Of a stretch of 64,000 nt of DNA, positions 16,768-25,701 are shown piece by piece. The stretch is from Streptomyces sp. NBC_01241 (GTDB lineage: Bacteria; Actinomycetota; Actinomycetes; Streptomycetales; Streptomycetaceae): contig NZ_CP108494.1 in the NCBI RefSeq assembly GCF_041435435.1, positions 3,010,501 to 3,074,500 of the forward strand, in the 5' to 3' direction. Position 1 is the stretch's first letter. Every line of letters starts with the position of its first letter. The position numbers were made by a program, and so were the translations under genes. The notes beneath the pieces were generated by a model that was not told the DNA's origin, did no database searches, and saw nothing but the letters and a program-made list of their open reading frames with translations.

Positions 16768-18701
16768 AGACGTACCGTCCGAGCCTTCGTACCCGCCGCC
16801 TGGCGATCGGTACGGTGGCGATTCTGGCGCTCTCGGGAACGAACGGGCCGTGGATGTACCGCTTCGGCACCGAGCACTATCACACGTACAAGATCAACAA
16901 GCCGGGCTACAAAGCCGCGAACGGCCACTGGGACTTCCTGGACATCCCTTCCACGTACCGGATCAACACGATCCACGCGGCGCTGCTGCACACCGGCAAG
17001 GTGCTGCTCGTCGCGGGCTCCGGCAACAACCGGGAGAACTTCGACGCCAAGAGCTTCCGGTCGGTGCTGTGGGATCCGGGGACCAACAGGTTCACGAACA
17101 TACCCACGCCCAAGGACATGTTCTGCTCGGGCCACACCCAGCTGCCCGACGGCAAGCTGCTCATAGCCGGCGGCACCAGACGTTACGAGAAGCTCAAGGG
17201 CGACGTCACCAAGGCCGGCGGCCTGATGATCGTCCACAACGAGGACCCCGACAAGCCCGTCACCCTGCCCGCGGGCACCCGGTTCAAGGGCCGTGCGAAC
17301 GGCAGGACGTTCGTCTCCAAGGACCCGGTGCTGGTCGAGCGGGCCACCAAGGTCTTCGACCGGCGGACCGGCGCGTTCCTGCGCAACGACGCCGGCCTCG
17401 GCCGGATCTACGTCGAGGCGGAGAAATCCGGTACGCGGTACGAGACGGGCGCCGAGGACAACTACCGGATCGCGGGCCTGACCGGCTCCGACAGCCGGAA
17501 CGTCTACGGAATCGCGCAGAAGCTCGCCCTCGACAAGAAGGACTTCCAGGGCATTCGGGAAGCCTTCGAGTTCGATCCGGTGGCGGAGAAGTACATCACC
17601 GTCGACCCGATGAACGAGGCACGCTGGTACCCGACGCTGACCACCCTGGCGGACGGCCGGGTCCTCGCCCTCTCCGGGCTGGACGAGATCGGGCAGATCG
17701 TCCCCGGCAAGGACGAGGTCTACGACCCGAAGACCAGGAAGTGGCAGTACACCGGCATCATCCGGAAGTTCCCCACGTACCCGGCCGTCTTCCTGCTGAC
17801 CGACGGCAGGCTCTTCTACTCCGGTTCGAACGCCGGCTACGGCCCCGCCGATGTGGGCCGCGAGCCCGGCATCTGGGACCTGGCGACGAACAGCTTCCGG
17901 AAGATCCCCGGCCTGAGCGACGCCGACGCGATGGAGACCTCGGCAACGGTACGGCTGCCCCCGGCCCAGGACGAGAGGTTCATGGTCATCGGCGGTGGCG
18001 GGGTCGGCGAGTCCAGCCGGTCGAGCCCGAAGTCGCGCCTGGTCGACCTGTTGGAACCGGCCCCGAGATTCCGGGACGGCGCCGCCCTGACGGAAGGCAC
18101 CCGTTACCCGAGCGCCTCCCTGCTCCCCGACGACTCGCTGCTGGTCACCGGGGGCTCCCGCGACTACCGGGGGCGCGGCGGGTCGAATGTGCTCCAGGCC
18201 CGGCTGTACGACCCGAGGACCGACACGTACCGGCGGGTCGCCGATCCGGCGGTGGGCCGCAACTACCACTCGGGGTCCGTACTCCTTCCCGACGGCCGGG
18301 TCATGATCTTCGGCTCGGACTCGCTCTACGCGGACCGCGCGAACACCCGGCCGGGCGTCTTCGAGCAGCGCATCGAGGTCTACACCCCGCCGTATCTCTA
18401 CCGCGACGCGCGGCCGGAACTGACGGGCGGCCCGCAGAGCATCCGGCGCGGCGGTACGGGCGTGTTCACGACGGCGCGGGGACCGCGGATCACCTCGGCG
18501 AGGCTGATGCGGCCCAGTGCGGTCACCCATGTCACGGACACCGACCAGCGGTCGGTGGCGCTGAGCCTGAAGCGGACGGCGGGCGGGATCGCGGTGACGG
18601 TGCCGGGGAACCGGGCGTTGGTGCCGTCGGGGTGGTACATGCTGTTCGTGACGGACGACAGGGGGACGCCGTCCGAGGGGAAGTGGGTCGAGATTCCGTA
18701 G
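16764..18701 (+). CDS. glxA: Copper radical oxidase GlxA (galactose-oxidase-like)
   Basis: 645 aa. An N-terminal helix (LAIGTVAILALSG) anchors or exports the protein. Kelch-type beta-propeller repeats follow (LLVAGSGNN, LLIAGGTRR, VLALSGLDE, LLVTGGSRD) and a C-terminal Ig-like domain. Active-site residues are all present: Cys121 in DMFCSGH, Trp288-Tyr289 in EARWYPTL for the thioether-linked Tyr and stacking Trp, Tyr501-His502 in GRNYHSGS, and His586 in VTHVTDTDQR. It oxidises the CslA polymer, and in known species cslA and glxA are both needed for tip glycan deposition and normal development. Confidence 0.95.
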   Translation: MKTYRPSLRTRRLAIGTVAILALSGTNGPWMYRFGTEHYHTYKINKPGYKAANGHWDFLDIPSTYRINTIHAALLHTGKVLLVAGSGNNRENFDAKSFRSVLWDPGTNRFTNIPTPKDMFCSGHTQLPDGKLLIAGGTRRYEKLKGDVTKAGGLMIVHNEDPDKPVTLPAGTRFKGRANGRTFVSKDPVLVERATKVFDRRTGAFLRNDAGLGRIYVEAEKSGTRYETGAEDNYRIAGLTGSDSRNVYGIAQKLALDKKDFQGIREAFEFDPVAEKYITVDPMNEARWYPTLTTLADGRVLALSGLDEIGQIVPGKDEVYDPKTRKWQYTGIIRKFPTYPAVFLLTDGRLFYSGSNAGYGPADVGREPGIWDLATNSFRKIPGLSDADAMETSATVRLPPAQDERFMVIGGGGVGESSRSSPKSRLVDLLEPAPRFRDGAALTEGTRYPSASLLPDDSLLVTGGSRDYRGRGGSNVLQARLYDPRTDTYRRVADPAVGRNYHSGSVLLPDGRVMIFGSDSLYADRANTRPGVFEQRIEVYTPPYLYRDARPELTGGPQSIRRGGTGVFTTARGPRITSARLMRPSAVTHVTDTDQRSVALSLKRTAGGIAVTVPGNRALVPSGWYMLFVTDDRGTPSEGKWVEIP

Positions 18702-18820
18702 GTATGGGTCCCCGGGGAGGTGCGGGTCCCCGGTACGGGGGGTGCGGGTCCCCGGGGAGGTGCGGGTCCCCGGTACGGGGGGTGCGGGTCCCCGGGGAGG
18801 TGCGGGTCCCCGGTGCGGGG
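18701..18820. repeat. 40-bp tandem repeat, three copies
   Basis: Copies at 18701-18740, 18741-18780 and 18781-18820 differ at only one or two bases. Each is built of two similar 20-bp halves containing TGCGGGTCCCCGG. The array begins at the last base of glxA and lies between glxA and the convergent GH6 gene. High G-runs could fold and block transcription from both sides. Confidence 0.95.
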
Positions 18821-18848
18821 CGTCCGGTCGTTCCGGGCGCCCCGCACC

Positions 18849-19901
18849 CTATTTCGTCGCCCGGGCCAGGCCCAGCGCGTATGCGGGCCACCAGTCGCCC
18901 GCCTTCGGGCCGCCCTTGCAGTTGCCGTCGGATTCGCCGGGCCGCTTGACCCAGAGGTACGCGTCGACCCGTGCGTCGCCCGTGTCGGTCGTCGGCGTCT
19001 CGCCGAGCGCACGGCCGGGCGGGTTGCACCAGTTCTCCTCGGGCGCGCCTGCGTGGTACGGGCCGTTGCCGTTGCGGCTGGTGTCGATGACGAACGGCTT
19101 GTCGCCGACTTTCGCCGAGAGCCGCTTGCCGAAGTCCGTACTGGCCGCCGTGGTCTGGAAGTTGGCGACATTGACCGCGAAGCCGTCGGCCGCCCCGATG
19201 CCCGCCCGCCACAGCGGCCGGAAGAGCGCGTCGGGGGTGCGCCAGCCGGCGTTCCCCGCGTCCACGTAGACGCGGGTGTTCGGCTGCTGCTTCAGCCGCT
19301 CCACCGCCCCCTTCAGCAGGTCGTACCGCTCTTCGTGGAACTCCCGCGGCGTGCACCCGTCGACCATGTGCAGCAGCGCGTCCGGCTCCAGGATCACGGT
19401 GGCGCGCCGGTCGCCGATGCCCTTGGCGACGCCCTCCAGCCAGGTCCGGTACGCGTCGCCGTCGGCGGCGCCGCCCTTGGAGAACTGTCCGCAGTCGCGG
19501 TGCGGGATGTTGTAGAGGACGAGCAGCGCTTGCCGGTCCGCCTTCGCGGCGGCCTCCGTGAAGCCCTTCGCCTCGGCCTCGGGACGCTCCGGGCCGATCC
19601 ACTCCCCGACGGGCTGCCGCGCGATCTTCTCGATCAGGCCGGCGGCCTTCCCGTCCCCGTCCGCGGTGTACGCGGCGACCTGGCGGGCCGCGTTGCCATC
19701 CGGATTGACCCAGTACGGGGCACCGGCCTTGGGATGCCGGCCGATGGCACCGTCCTTTCCCGCACCGTTGATTCCCGCACCGTTGGAGTCGGACGGGGAG
19801 GAACATCCCGTGAGCAGCAGCACGGCTCCGGCAACGGCTCCCACACCCACGCCCGCTCCTGCCCGCCTCATGCCCGACCGGCCGTTGCAACTGCCGTACA
19901 T
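18849..19901 (-). CDS. cslZ: Secreted GH6 endoglucanase lipoprotein (CslZ-like)
   Basis: 350 aa from ATG 19901, preceded by GAGGGGGAG; ATGs at 19949 and 19871 are alternatives. Signal peptide with lipobox LLTGC (Cys33). Family-6 features: a YNIPHRDCGQFS segment with the acid/base-region Asp, VILEPDALLHM, and the C-terminal RVDAYLWVKRPGESDG loop. GH6 enzymes hydrolyse beta-1,4-glucan with inversion. Convergent with cslA-glxA, it probably trims or opens the tip glycan. Confidence 0.9.
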   Translation of the reverse strand: MYGSCNGRSGMRRAGAGVGVGAVAGAVLLLTGCSSPSDSNGAGINGAGKDGAIGRHPKAGAPYWVNPDGNAARQVAAYTADGDGKAAGLIEKIARQPVGEWIGPERPEAEAKGFTEAAAKADRQALLVLYNIPHRDCGQFSKGGAADGDAYRTWLEGVAKGIGDRRATVILEPDALLHMVDGCTPREFHEERYDLLKGAVERLKQQPNTRVYVDAGNAGWRTPDALFRPLWRAGIGAADGFAVNVANFQTTAASTDFGKRLSAKVGDKPFVIDTSRNGNGPYHAGAPEENWCNPPGRALGETPTTDTGDARVDAYLWVKRPGESDGNCKGGPKAGDWWPAYALGLARATK

Positions 19902-20131
19902 CCACTCCCCCTCGGGTGCGGCGGCGGTGCACTGCCGCGTCCCCTTCATCCTGGCACAGGGCTTCTGTCCACTTGGCCGGAAGCCGAGAGTGACCGGTTC
20001 TGGACGCTACGTCAGAAACCCTCTGGGCCAAGGCCGTTCATCGACCTAAAGTGGCGGGCACGGTCCGCCCTCCCCTACCTCCCGTGTCGGCGCCGGGCTA
20101 CTCCCGCAGCCCCGCGTGCCGCGGTCGAGGA

Positions 20132-20177
20132 CCGGTCCGGCCGGCACCCCGGGGGAAAGGGGTGCCGGCCGGACCGG
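20132..20177 (-). terminator. Hairpin terminator after the class F sortase gene
   Basis: A perfect 19-bp stem (20132-20150 with 20159-20177) and an 8-nt purine-rich loop, twelve bases past the sortase stop codon. No T run is evident, as is usual in Streptomyces. Confidence 0.75.
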
Positions 20178-20189
20178 ATACCGACGGCG

Positions 20190-20873
20190 TCAGGCCCGGT
20201 CGCCGCTCCCGGACTTCTCGCCGGTCAGGTAGGCCGAGACGACCACGTTCGCGTCGTACGAGTGCGAGGCCCGGTCGTAGGTGCCGCCGCAGGTGATCAG
20301 GCGGAGTTCCGCGCGGCCGTTCCTGCGGGGGCCGTAGGCCTTGTCGGCGTTGAAGCGTTCCCGGGTGAAGACCTGGACGTCGTCGACGGTGAATTCGGCG
20401 ACCGTGCCGTCCGCTCGGGTCACCTCGACCTTGGCGCCGGGGCGGGCCGCGCTCAGTGCGTAGAAGACGGCCGGCCTGGTCTCGGTGTCGACGTGGCCGA
20501 CGAAGAGCGCGGGGCCCTTCGCGCCGGGCTCGGTGCCGTTTCCGTACCAGCCGACGGTCTGGGGCATGTCGAACGGCGGCGGTTCGATCGCCCCTTCCTT
20601 GTCCAGGCCGCGGGCGACCACCGGCGCCTTGATGCCGATCGACGGGATCTCGACCCGCTCCGGCACCGCGCCCTTGATCGGGTCGTGCGGCGCGGGCAGC
20701 GGAACGCCGAGGGGGCGCCCGACCGCGGCGATGTCGCCGGTGGTCGGGGCGGAGCTGGCGCCGGAGCCGTCGGTGATGTCGCGGCCCCAGAGCCACAGGC
20801 CCATCAGCAGGACGGCCCAGGCCACTCCGGTGAGCAGTCGGCCGTGGCCCTCGGGGCGGTCGGGGGTGGGCAT
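20190..20873 (-). CDS. Class F sortase
   Basis: 227 aa. One N-terminal membrane helix (LLTGVAWAVLLMGLWLWG) is followed by a sortase barrel with His127 (VGHVDT), Cys195 (LITCGGTYD) and Arg201 as the catalytic set. The actinobacterial GWYGNGTEPGAKGPALFVGH segment marks class F. Sortases join sorting-signal proteins to the wall or to other proteins outside the membrane. It starts one base after the stop of the upstream secreted protein (TGACATG), so the two are coupled and may act together. Confidence 0.92.
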   Translation of the reverse strand: MPTPDRPEGHGRLLTGVAWAVLLMGLWLWGRDITDGSGASSAPTTGDIAAVGRPLGVPLPAPHDPIKGAVPERVEIPSIGIKAPVVARGLDKEGAIEPPPFDMPQTVGWYGNGTEPGAKGPALFVGHVDTETRPAVFYALSAARPGAKVEVTRADGTVAEFTVDDVQVFTRERFNADKAYGPRRNGRAELRLITCGGTYDRASHSYDANVVVSAYLTGEKSGSGDRA

Positions 20874-20874
20874 G

Positions 20875-21444
20875 TCAGTCCGCGGCCGGACGGCGACGGC
20901 GCGCGCTGCGGAACCCTACGGCGACGGCCGCGACGGCGGCCAGGACCAGCCCGATCACCGCGTGCACGATGCCGGGGCCCTCCTGATGGGCTTCCCGGTC
21001 GGTGCGCGCGGCGGTGCCGCCGCCTCCCGCGCGGACCGGGGCGAGGGGCGAGGCCTGGCCTCGGCCGACGACCGTGACCGTGCCGGAAACCTTGGTGCCC
21101 TTGTCGTCCGTGCACACGACCTGGATCTCGTGATCGCCCGGGGAGGCGTCCGTGCCGATCCGGGCCTCCGCGAAGAGGCCCCCGTCCGCGGCGGGCGAGA
21201 AGCGCGCCTCGGAGACGAACGCGTCGGAGTTGCCCTTGGCCTCTTTGCCCCCGCAGCTGTCCAGCCGCAGATCCACCGCGCCGCCCGGGGCGAGGGAGGG
21301 CGGGGACACCGAGAGGGCGGTACGGGAGCCCGATCCCGTCCCCCGGTCGGTCCCGGTATCGGAGTCGGCGAGTGCGGCGGAAGCCGGCATCAGGGCCGCC
21401 GCGACGACCGCGGCGGCACAGAACGTGAGGGGTATGGAACGCAT
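20875..21444 (-). CDS. Secreted, C-terminally membrane-anchored protein in sortase operon
   Basis: 189 aa from ATG 21444, with GGAGG six bases upstream; upstream codons in the frame are not credible. Signal peptide (TFCAAAVVAAALMPASAALA), a compact beta-rich domain of about 100 residues with two Cys (LRLDSCGG and VVCTDDKG), a Gly-rich linker, then a helix (IVHAVIGLVLAAVAAVAVGF) and Arg-rich tail. No LPxTG-like motif precedes the helix. Family not recognised beyond the class F sortase partner role suggested by context. Confidence 0.78.
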   Translation of the reverse strand: MRSIPLTFCAAAVVAAALMPASAALADSDTGTDRGTGSGSRTALSVSPPSLAPGGAVDLRLDSCGGKEAKGNSDAFVSEARFSPAADGGLFAEARIGTDASPGDHEIQVVCTDDKGTKVSGTVTVVGRGQASPLAPVRAGGGGTAARTDREAHQEGPGIVHAVIGLVLAAVAAVAVGFRSARRRRPAAD

Positions 21445-21698
21445 CGTGAACCTCCTCACTGTAGGTTCACGCCTCCTCGGACTTTTCGCATCCGCAGGAG
21501 CGCGGATGACGGCCCGGTCCCCCTGCCACGCCCCCTCGGACGGCGCGCTCCGCCGGGCTCGGCCCAGGTCGACGGAGACGGCCCACGTCGACGGAGACGG
21601 CCTACGGGATGTCCGGGCTACGAGACGTCCGGGCCGTGGATGTGGTGAGTGAATAGCATGGTCATCCAGTAAGTCCTCGTTCGGCAGGAGCCGCACCC

Positions 21699-22478
21699 AT
21701 GACAGATCAGAAGCCCATCGAATCGTGGCTCACCGACATGGACGGCGTGCTGATGCATGAGGGTGTGCCGATCCCCGGTGCGGACGCCTTCATCAAGAAG
21801 CTCCGCGATTCCGGCAAGCCGTTCCTGGTGCTGACGAACAACTCGATCTACACCGCGCGGGACCTTCATGTGCGGCTCAACCGGATCGGTCTCGAAGTGC
21901 CGGTCGAGAACATCTGGACCTCGGCCCTGGCCACCGCCACGTTCTTGGACAATCAGCACCCCGGTGGCACCGCCTATGTGATCGGTGAGGCGGGGCTGAC
22001 CACCGCCCTGCACGATGCCGGGTACGTTCTCACCGATCACGCGCCCGATTTCGTGATCCTGGGCGAGACCCGGACGTACTCGTTCGAGGCGCTGACGAAG
22101 GCCATCCGGCTGATCAACAACGGTGCCCGCTTCATTGCCACCAACCCCGACAACACCGGGCCCTCCCCCGAGGGGGCACTGCCGGCCACGGGCTCCGTCG
22201 CCGCGCTGATCACGAAGGCGACCGGCAAGGAGCCGTACTTCGTCGGCAAACCCAACCCGCTGATGATGCGCAGTGCGCTGAACACCCTGGGTGCGCACTC
22301 CGAGACGTCCGCCATGATCGGCGACCGGATGGACACGGATGTGCTGGCCGGGCTGGAGGCCGGGATGGAAACGTTCCTGGTGCTCACCGGGCTGACGAGC
22401 AGGGGTGAGATCGAGCGCTACCCGTACCGGCCGACCAACGTCGTGAACTCGATCGCGGACCTCGTCGACCTCGTCTGA
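21699..22478 (+). CDS. HAD-IIA hydrolase (NagD-like phosphatase)
   Basis: 259 aa. Motif I is WLTDMDGVLMH (nucleophile Asp and DxDG), motif II LVLTNNSIYT, the motif III lysine in YFVGKPNPLMM, and motif IV MIGDRMDTDVLAG. The cap lies between motifs II and III as in NagD and 4-nitrophenylphosphatase relatives. Cytosolic phosphatase of sugar phosphates or nucleotides; specificity unknown. Monocistronic, ended by a strong hairpin. Confidence 0.9.
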   Translation: MTDQKPIESWLTDMDGVLMHEGVPIPGADAFIKKLRDSGKPFLVLTNNSIYTARDLHVRLNRIGLEVPVENIWTSALATATFLDNQHPGGTAYVIGEAGLTTALHDAGYVLTDHAPDFVILGETRTYSFEALTKAIRLINNGARFIATNPDNTGPSPEGALPATGSVAALITKATGKEPYFVGKPNPLMMRSALNTLGAHSETSAMIGDRMDTDVLAGLEAGMETFLVLTGLTSRGEIERYPYRPTNVVNSIADLVDLV

Positions 22479-22509
22479 GCGACGGCTGCCCGGCCGATGG
22501 CCCGGGACC

Positions 22510-22551
22510 GGTGGCCCGGCACTCCGCCCCGCGGTGGAGTGCCGGGCCACC
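22510..22551. terminator. Bidirectional hairpin terminator
   Basis: A perfect 16-bp stem GGTGGCCCGGCACTCC with its complement at 22536-22551, lying between the convergent NagD-like and aminophosphonate-binding genes. Confidence 0.85.
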
Positions 22552-22566
22552 GACGTGCGCCGCCCG

Positions 22567-23628
22567 TCAGCTGCCGGTGGCCGACTTCCAGGCTTCGACG
22601 TACGTGTTCAGGTTGGTGCCGATGTCCGACCAGTCGGGCTCGAAGACCTCGACGCCGTTCAGCAGCTGGGCCAGCGCGATGGCGTTGGCGTCGGTGGCCT
22701 CGATGTCCTTGCGGGCGGAGAAGCCGCCGCCGACCGCGCTGACGTCCTTCTGGGCCTGCTCGGAAAGCATGAAGTCGAGCAGCTTCTTTCCGTTGGCGCT
22801 GTGCGGGGCCTTGTCGACCAGACCGGCCGCGTACGGCAGGGCGAACGTGGTGGGCTTGCCGCCCTGCTTCGCGGGGAACCAGATGCCCAGGTTGGGCATG
22901 TCCTTGGACTGCGCGTAGTTCATCTGGACGTCGCCGTTGGCGGCGAGCAGTTCGCCCTTGTCGACCTTGGGGGCGAGCTTGCCGGTGGAGGCGGACGGTC
23001 CGACGTTGTTGGCCTGGAGCTTCTTCAGGTACTCCATCGCCGGCTCCTTGCCGCCGAAGTCGTGCATGGCCTTGATGAGGACGGCCGTGCCGTCACCGGC
23101 GACTCCGGGGGTGGAGTACTGGATCTTGTTCTTGAACTTTCCGTCGAGCAGCCCTTCCCAGGTGGTGGGCGCCGACTTCAGCTCCTTCTTGTTGTAGATG
23201 AAGCCGAAGTAGTTGTTGACGACCGAGGTCCACTTGGCGTCGGACGCCTTGTCGGCGCCGTCGACCTTGTCGGAGCCGGCCGGTGCGTACGCCGCCAGGA
23301 GGCCCTTGCTGTCCGCCTGCTGGATGAACGGGGGCAGGGTGACCAGCACATCGGCCTGGGTGTTGGACTTCTCGCGGACGGCGCGCTGCACCATCTCGCC
23401 GGAGCCGCCCTCGACGTACTTGACCTTGATGCCGGTCTTCTTCTCGAAGTCCTTGAACACCTTGTCGTACCAGCCGTCGCCGTTCTCGCCCTTGAGACCG
23501 TCGGCGCTGTAGACGGTGACGACCTTTTCGTCCGAGGCGGCCGAGGAGCCGCCGCAGGCGGAGAGGGTGGCGGCGAGGGCGAGGCAGCCGGTGACGGCGG
23601 CTATGGGCTTGAGGTGGTTCTTGCGCAT
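22567..23628 (-). CDS. phnS: 2-aminoethylphosphonate-type ABC transporter substrate-binding lipoprotein
   Basis: 353 aa. Lipobox LSAC with Cys25. The body is an iron/thiamine/phosphonate-type class II binding fold: VVTVYSADGLKGENGDGWYDKVFKDF, GIKVKYVEGGSGEMVQRA, and NNYFGFIYNKKELK. It ends a run of genes encoding two permeases, an ATPase, a phosphonatase-like hydrolase and an FAD oxidoreductase, which makes an aminophosphonate the likely ligand. An array of 22-bp repeats separates it from the permease genes, so it may be expressed at a different level from the rest. Confidence 0.8.
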   Translation of the reverse strand: MRKNHLKPIAAVTGCLALAATLSACGGSSAASDEKVVTVYSADGLKGENGDGWYDKVFKDFEKKTGIKVKYVEGGSGEMVQRAVREKSNTQADVLVTLPPFIQQADSKGLLAAYAPAGSDKVDGADKASDAKWTSVVNNYFGFIYNKKELKSAPTTWEGLLDGKFKNKIQYSTPGVAGDGTAVLIKAMHDFGGKEPAMEYLKKLQANNVGPSASTGKLAPKVDKGELLAANGDVQMNYAQSKDMPNLGIWFPAKQGGKPTTFALPYAAGLVDKAPHSANGKKLLDFMLSEQAQKDVSAVGGGFSARKDIEATDANAIALAQLLNGVEVFEPDWSDIGTNLNTYVEAWKSATGS

Positions 23629-23727
23629 GGCAGTCGTATCTCCTGGGTGTCGGCCGGGAGCCGGCCGGAGTCGGTACGGAGTCAGTACGGGGAGGGGGCG
23701 GGGGTGCCGACGGGGCAGCGGTACGAG

Positions 23728-23815
23728 ACTTTGGTGTCAGCGGTGCTGGACCCTGGTGTCAGCTGTACGGGACCTTGGTGTCAGCTGTACGGGACCTTGG
23801 TGTCAGCGGTACGAG
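23728..23815. repeat. 22-bp tandem repeat, four copies plus remnant
   Basis: Consensus ACCTTGGTGTCAGCKGTACG followed by two bases, starting at 23728, with a decayed fifth copy near 23816-23830. The array lies between the binding-protein gene and the second permease. It contains the permease stop codon, so its last residues are encoded by the repeat. Confidence 0.9.
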
Positions 23816-24600
23816 GCCCTGGTGCGGACGCGGGACACGCCGAGCAGCACGAGCAGCGTCGTTCCCATCAGGACCACGGCGACGGCTGCTCCGGTGAACA
23901 GTGAGCCGCGGTCGGTGGCCGCGAAGATCTGCACCGGGAGCGGTGTCCAGTCCGGCGGGTAGAGCATCATCGTGGCGCTCAACTCGCCCATGGACAGGGC
24001 GAAGCAGAGCCCCGCGGCCGCGGTGAGGGCCGGCAGCAGGAGCGGCAGCTTGATGCGCCACAGGACGTACGAGGGCCGGGCGCCGAGACTGGCCGCCGCC
24101 TGTTCGTACATCGGGTCGAGACGTACTATCGCCGCCGAAACCGACGCATAGGCGAACGCGGTGACAAGAATCGTGTGCGCCAGGATCACGATCCAGCGCG
24201 TCCCGTTCAGCAGCATCGGCGGCTTGCTGAACGCGACGAGCACGGCCAGGCCCACGACGACGGACGGCACGGCGACCGGCAGCATGAACAGCGCGTCGAG
24301 GAACCGCCTGCCGCGGCTGCGCAGCGAGGCGGCGGCGAGCGCGGCCCACGAGCCGACGGTGAGGGCGAGCAGGCTCGCGCTGACGGCGGTGATCAGGCTG
24401 GTGGTCAGGGCCTGGAGGGAGTCGCCGCCGGTCGCGGCCGCGTAGTGCCCGGTGGTCGGCCCGGAAGGGAAGGCGCCGGACCAGTTGGTGGTGAACGACG
24501 CGGCGAGGATGACCAGCAGCGGCACCGCGAACAGCGGGACGAAGAGCACGAAGAACACGGCCCAGGCGGCCCACTTCCCCGTACGGCTATGCACCAACAC
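23803..24600 (-). CDS. phnV: Aminophosphonate ABC transporter permease 2
   Basis: 265 aa with six hydrophobic segments and the EAA-type loop YEQAAASLGARPSYVLWRIKLP. It starts at GTG 24600, inside the 3' end of the preceding permease (14-nt overlap), with GTG 24594 as an alternative. It is the PotC/CysW-like half of a heterodimeric channel. The last codons run into the 22-bp repeat array. Confidence 0.83.
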   Translation of the reverse strand: MLVHSRTGKWAAWAVFFVLFVPLFAVPLLVILAASFTTNWSGAFPSGPTTGHYAAATGGDSLQALTTSLITAVSASLLALTVGSWAALAAASLRSRGRRFLDALFMLPVAVPSVVVGLAVLVAFSKPPMLLNGTRWIVILAHTILVTAFAYASVSAAIVRLDPMYEQAAASLGARPSYVLWRIKLPLLLPALTAAAGLCFALSMGELSATMMLYPPDWTPLPVQIFAATDRGSLFTGAAVAVVLMGTTLLVLLGVSRVRTRASYR

Positions 24601-25612
24601 GACGGCTCACCATCCGATACAGGCTGTAGAGACCGACGGAGATCGCGATGTTGACGACGGCGACGACGCAGGCGGCCGGGTAGTCGGACTCCAGGATCGC
24701 CTTGCTGTAGACGAGCATCGGCAGGGTCGTGACTCCTTTCGCGCCGGTGAACAGCACGATGCCGAACTCGTTGAGACACATCACGAGGACGAGGCTGCCG
24801 CCCGCGGCGAGTGCGGGAAGCGCCTCGGGGAGGATCACCTGTCGCACGATCCGGGCCGGCTTCGCGCCCAGCGAGGACGCCACCTCCAGTTGTGCGCTGT
24901 CGAGTTGCGAGAACGCGGCGAGCAGCGGGCGCATGACGAACGGGGTGAAGTACGTGATCTCGGCGAGCAGTACGCCCCACGGGGTGGTGAGGAAGTCGAA
25001 GGGGCCGCTCGACGCTCCGGTGACGTCCGTCCAGAGGCCGTTGGCCATGCCGACGTTGCCGTAGATGAACAGCAGGGCGAGCGTGATCAGGAACGACGGG
25101 AAGGAGAGGAACACGTCGATGAACTTGGCGACCGCCTTGCCGCCGGGGAACGGTACGAACGCGATGACCATGGCCAGGATGAAGCCCAGCACCAGGCATC
25201 CGGCCGTGGAGCCGACCGCCAGCCATACGGTGGTCGTCAGCGCGGAGCGGAAGGAGTCGGAGGCGAACACGTCGCCGTACGGGGCGAGCGAGGTGCCGCC
25301 CTCGTCCGGGCTGACGGACTGCTGGACGACGAGGGCCAGCGGGTAGAGGAAGACCAGCGCGAGGAGCGCCACGGGCGGCAGCGCCCAGACGAAGCGGGGT
25401 ACGCGGCGGCCCGCGCGGACCGGGGCCTGCGGGCCGCCCGCCGGCGGGGTCGTCGCGGAGGGCGGCCCCTCGCCCCCGGTGCGCGGACGCGGGGCCGTTG
25501 CGGTCCTGATGCCCGGGGTGACGGGGTGCGCGGTGCTAGGGCCTCTCGTTTGGATCACGCCGGGCTCGCGTGCCCCGGCACCGCGCCTCGCCGCGTTGTC
25601 GTCAGTCGCCAT
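24587..25612 (-). CDS. phnU: Aminophosphonate ABC transporter permease 1
   Basis: 341 aa if ATG 25612 is used. Six helices follow an unusually long Pro/Thr/Gly-rich N-terminus. The transport body starts at VPRFVWALPPVALLALVFLYP, and the EAA loop is LEVASSLGAKPARIVRQVILPEALP. The candidate start codons (25612, and 25708 further up) lie inside a 166-bp inverted-repeat element, so the first 20 or so residues are element-derived or the true start is downstream (for example GTG 25561). Pairs with the second permease; start uncertain. Confidence 0.78.
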   Translation of the reverse strand: MATDDNAARRGAGAREPGVIQTRGPSTAHPVTPGIRTATAPRPRTGGEGPPSATTPPAGGPQAPVRAGRRVPRFVWALPPVALLALVFLYPLALVVQQSVSPDEGGTSLAPYGDVFASDSFRSALTTTVWLAVGSTAGCLVLGFILAMVIAFVPFPGGKAVAKFIDVFLSFPSFLITLALLFIYGNVGMANGLWTDVTGASSGPFDFLTTPWGVLLAEITYFTPFVMRPLLAAFSQLDSAQLEVASSLGAKPARIVRQVILPEALPALAAGGSLVLVMCLNEFGIVLFTGAKGVTTLPMLVYSKAILESDYPAACVVAVVNIAISVGLYSLYRMVSRRVGA

Positions 25613-25701
25613 GGCTCCGCCATGCCTCTTTCCTCCGCCTTGCGATGCACTGCACCGGACCCCGCTCCCTGATCCGGCCTGATCCAAACGAAAGACCCTA
25701 A
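25536..25701. mobile_element. 166-bp MITE-like element with 28-bp terminal inverted repeats
   Basis: The ends (25536-25563 and 25674-25701) are inverted copies matching at 24 of 28 positions, with core TCGTTTGGATCA. The element lies exactly between the ATPase and permease genes: the TAG stop of the ATPase is the outer edge of one repeat, and the permease start is inside. On the minus strand it carries a 22-codon frame (25623 to 25555) with GGAGG seven bases before its ATG. I believe similar sequences recur in other Streptomyces genomes, but no search was run. Confidence 0.75.
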
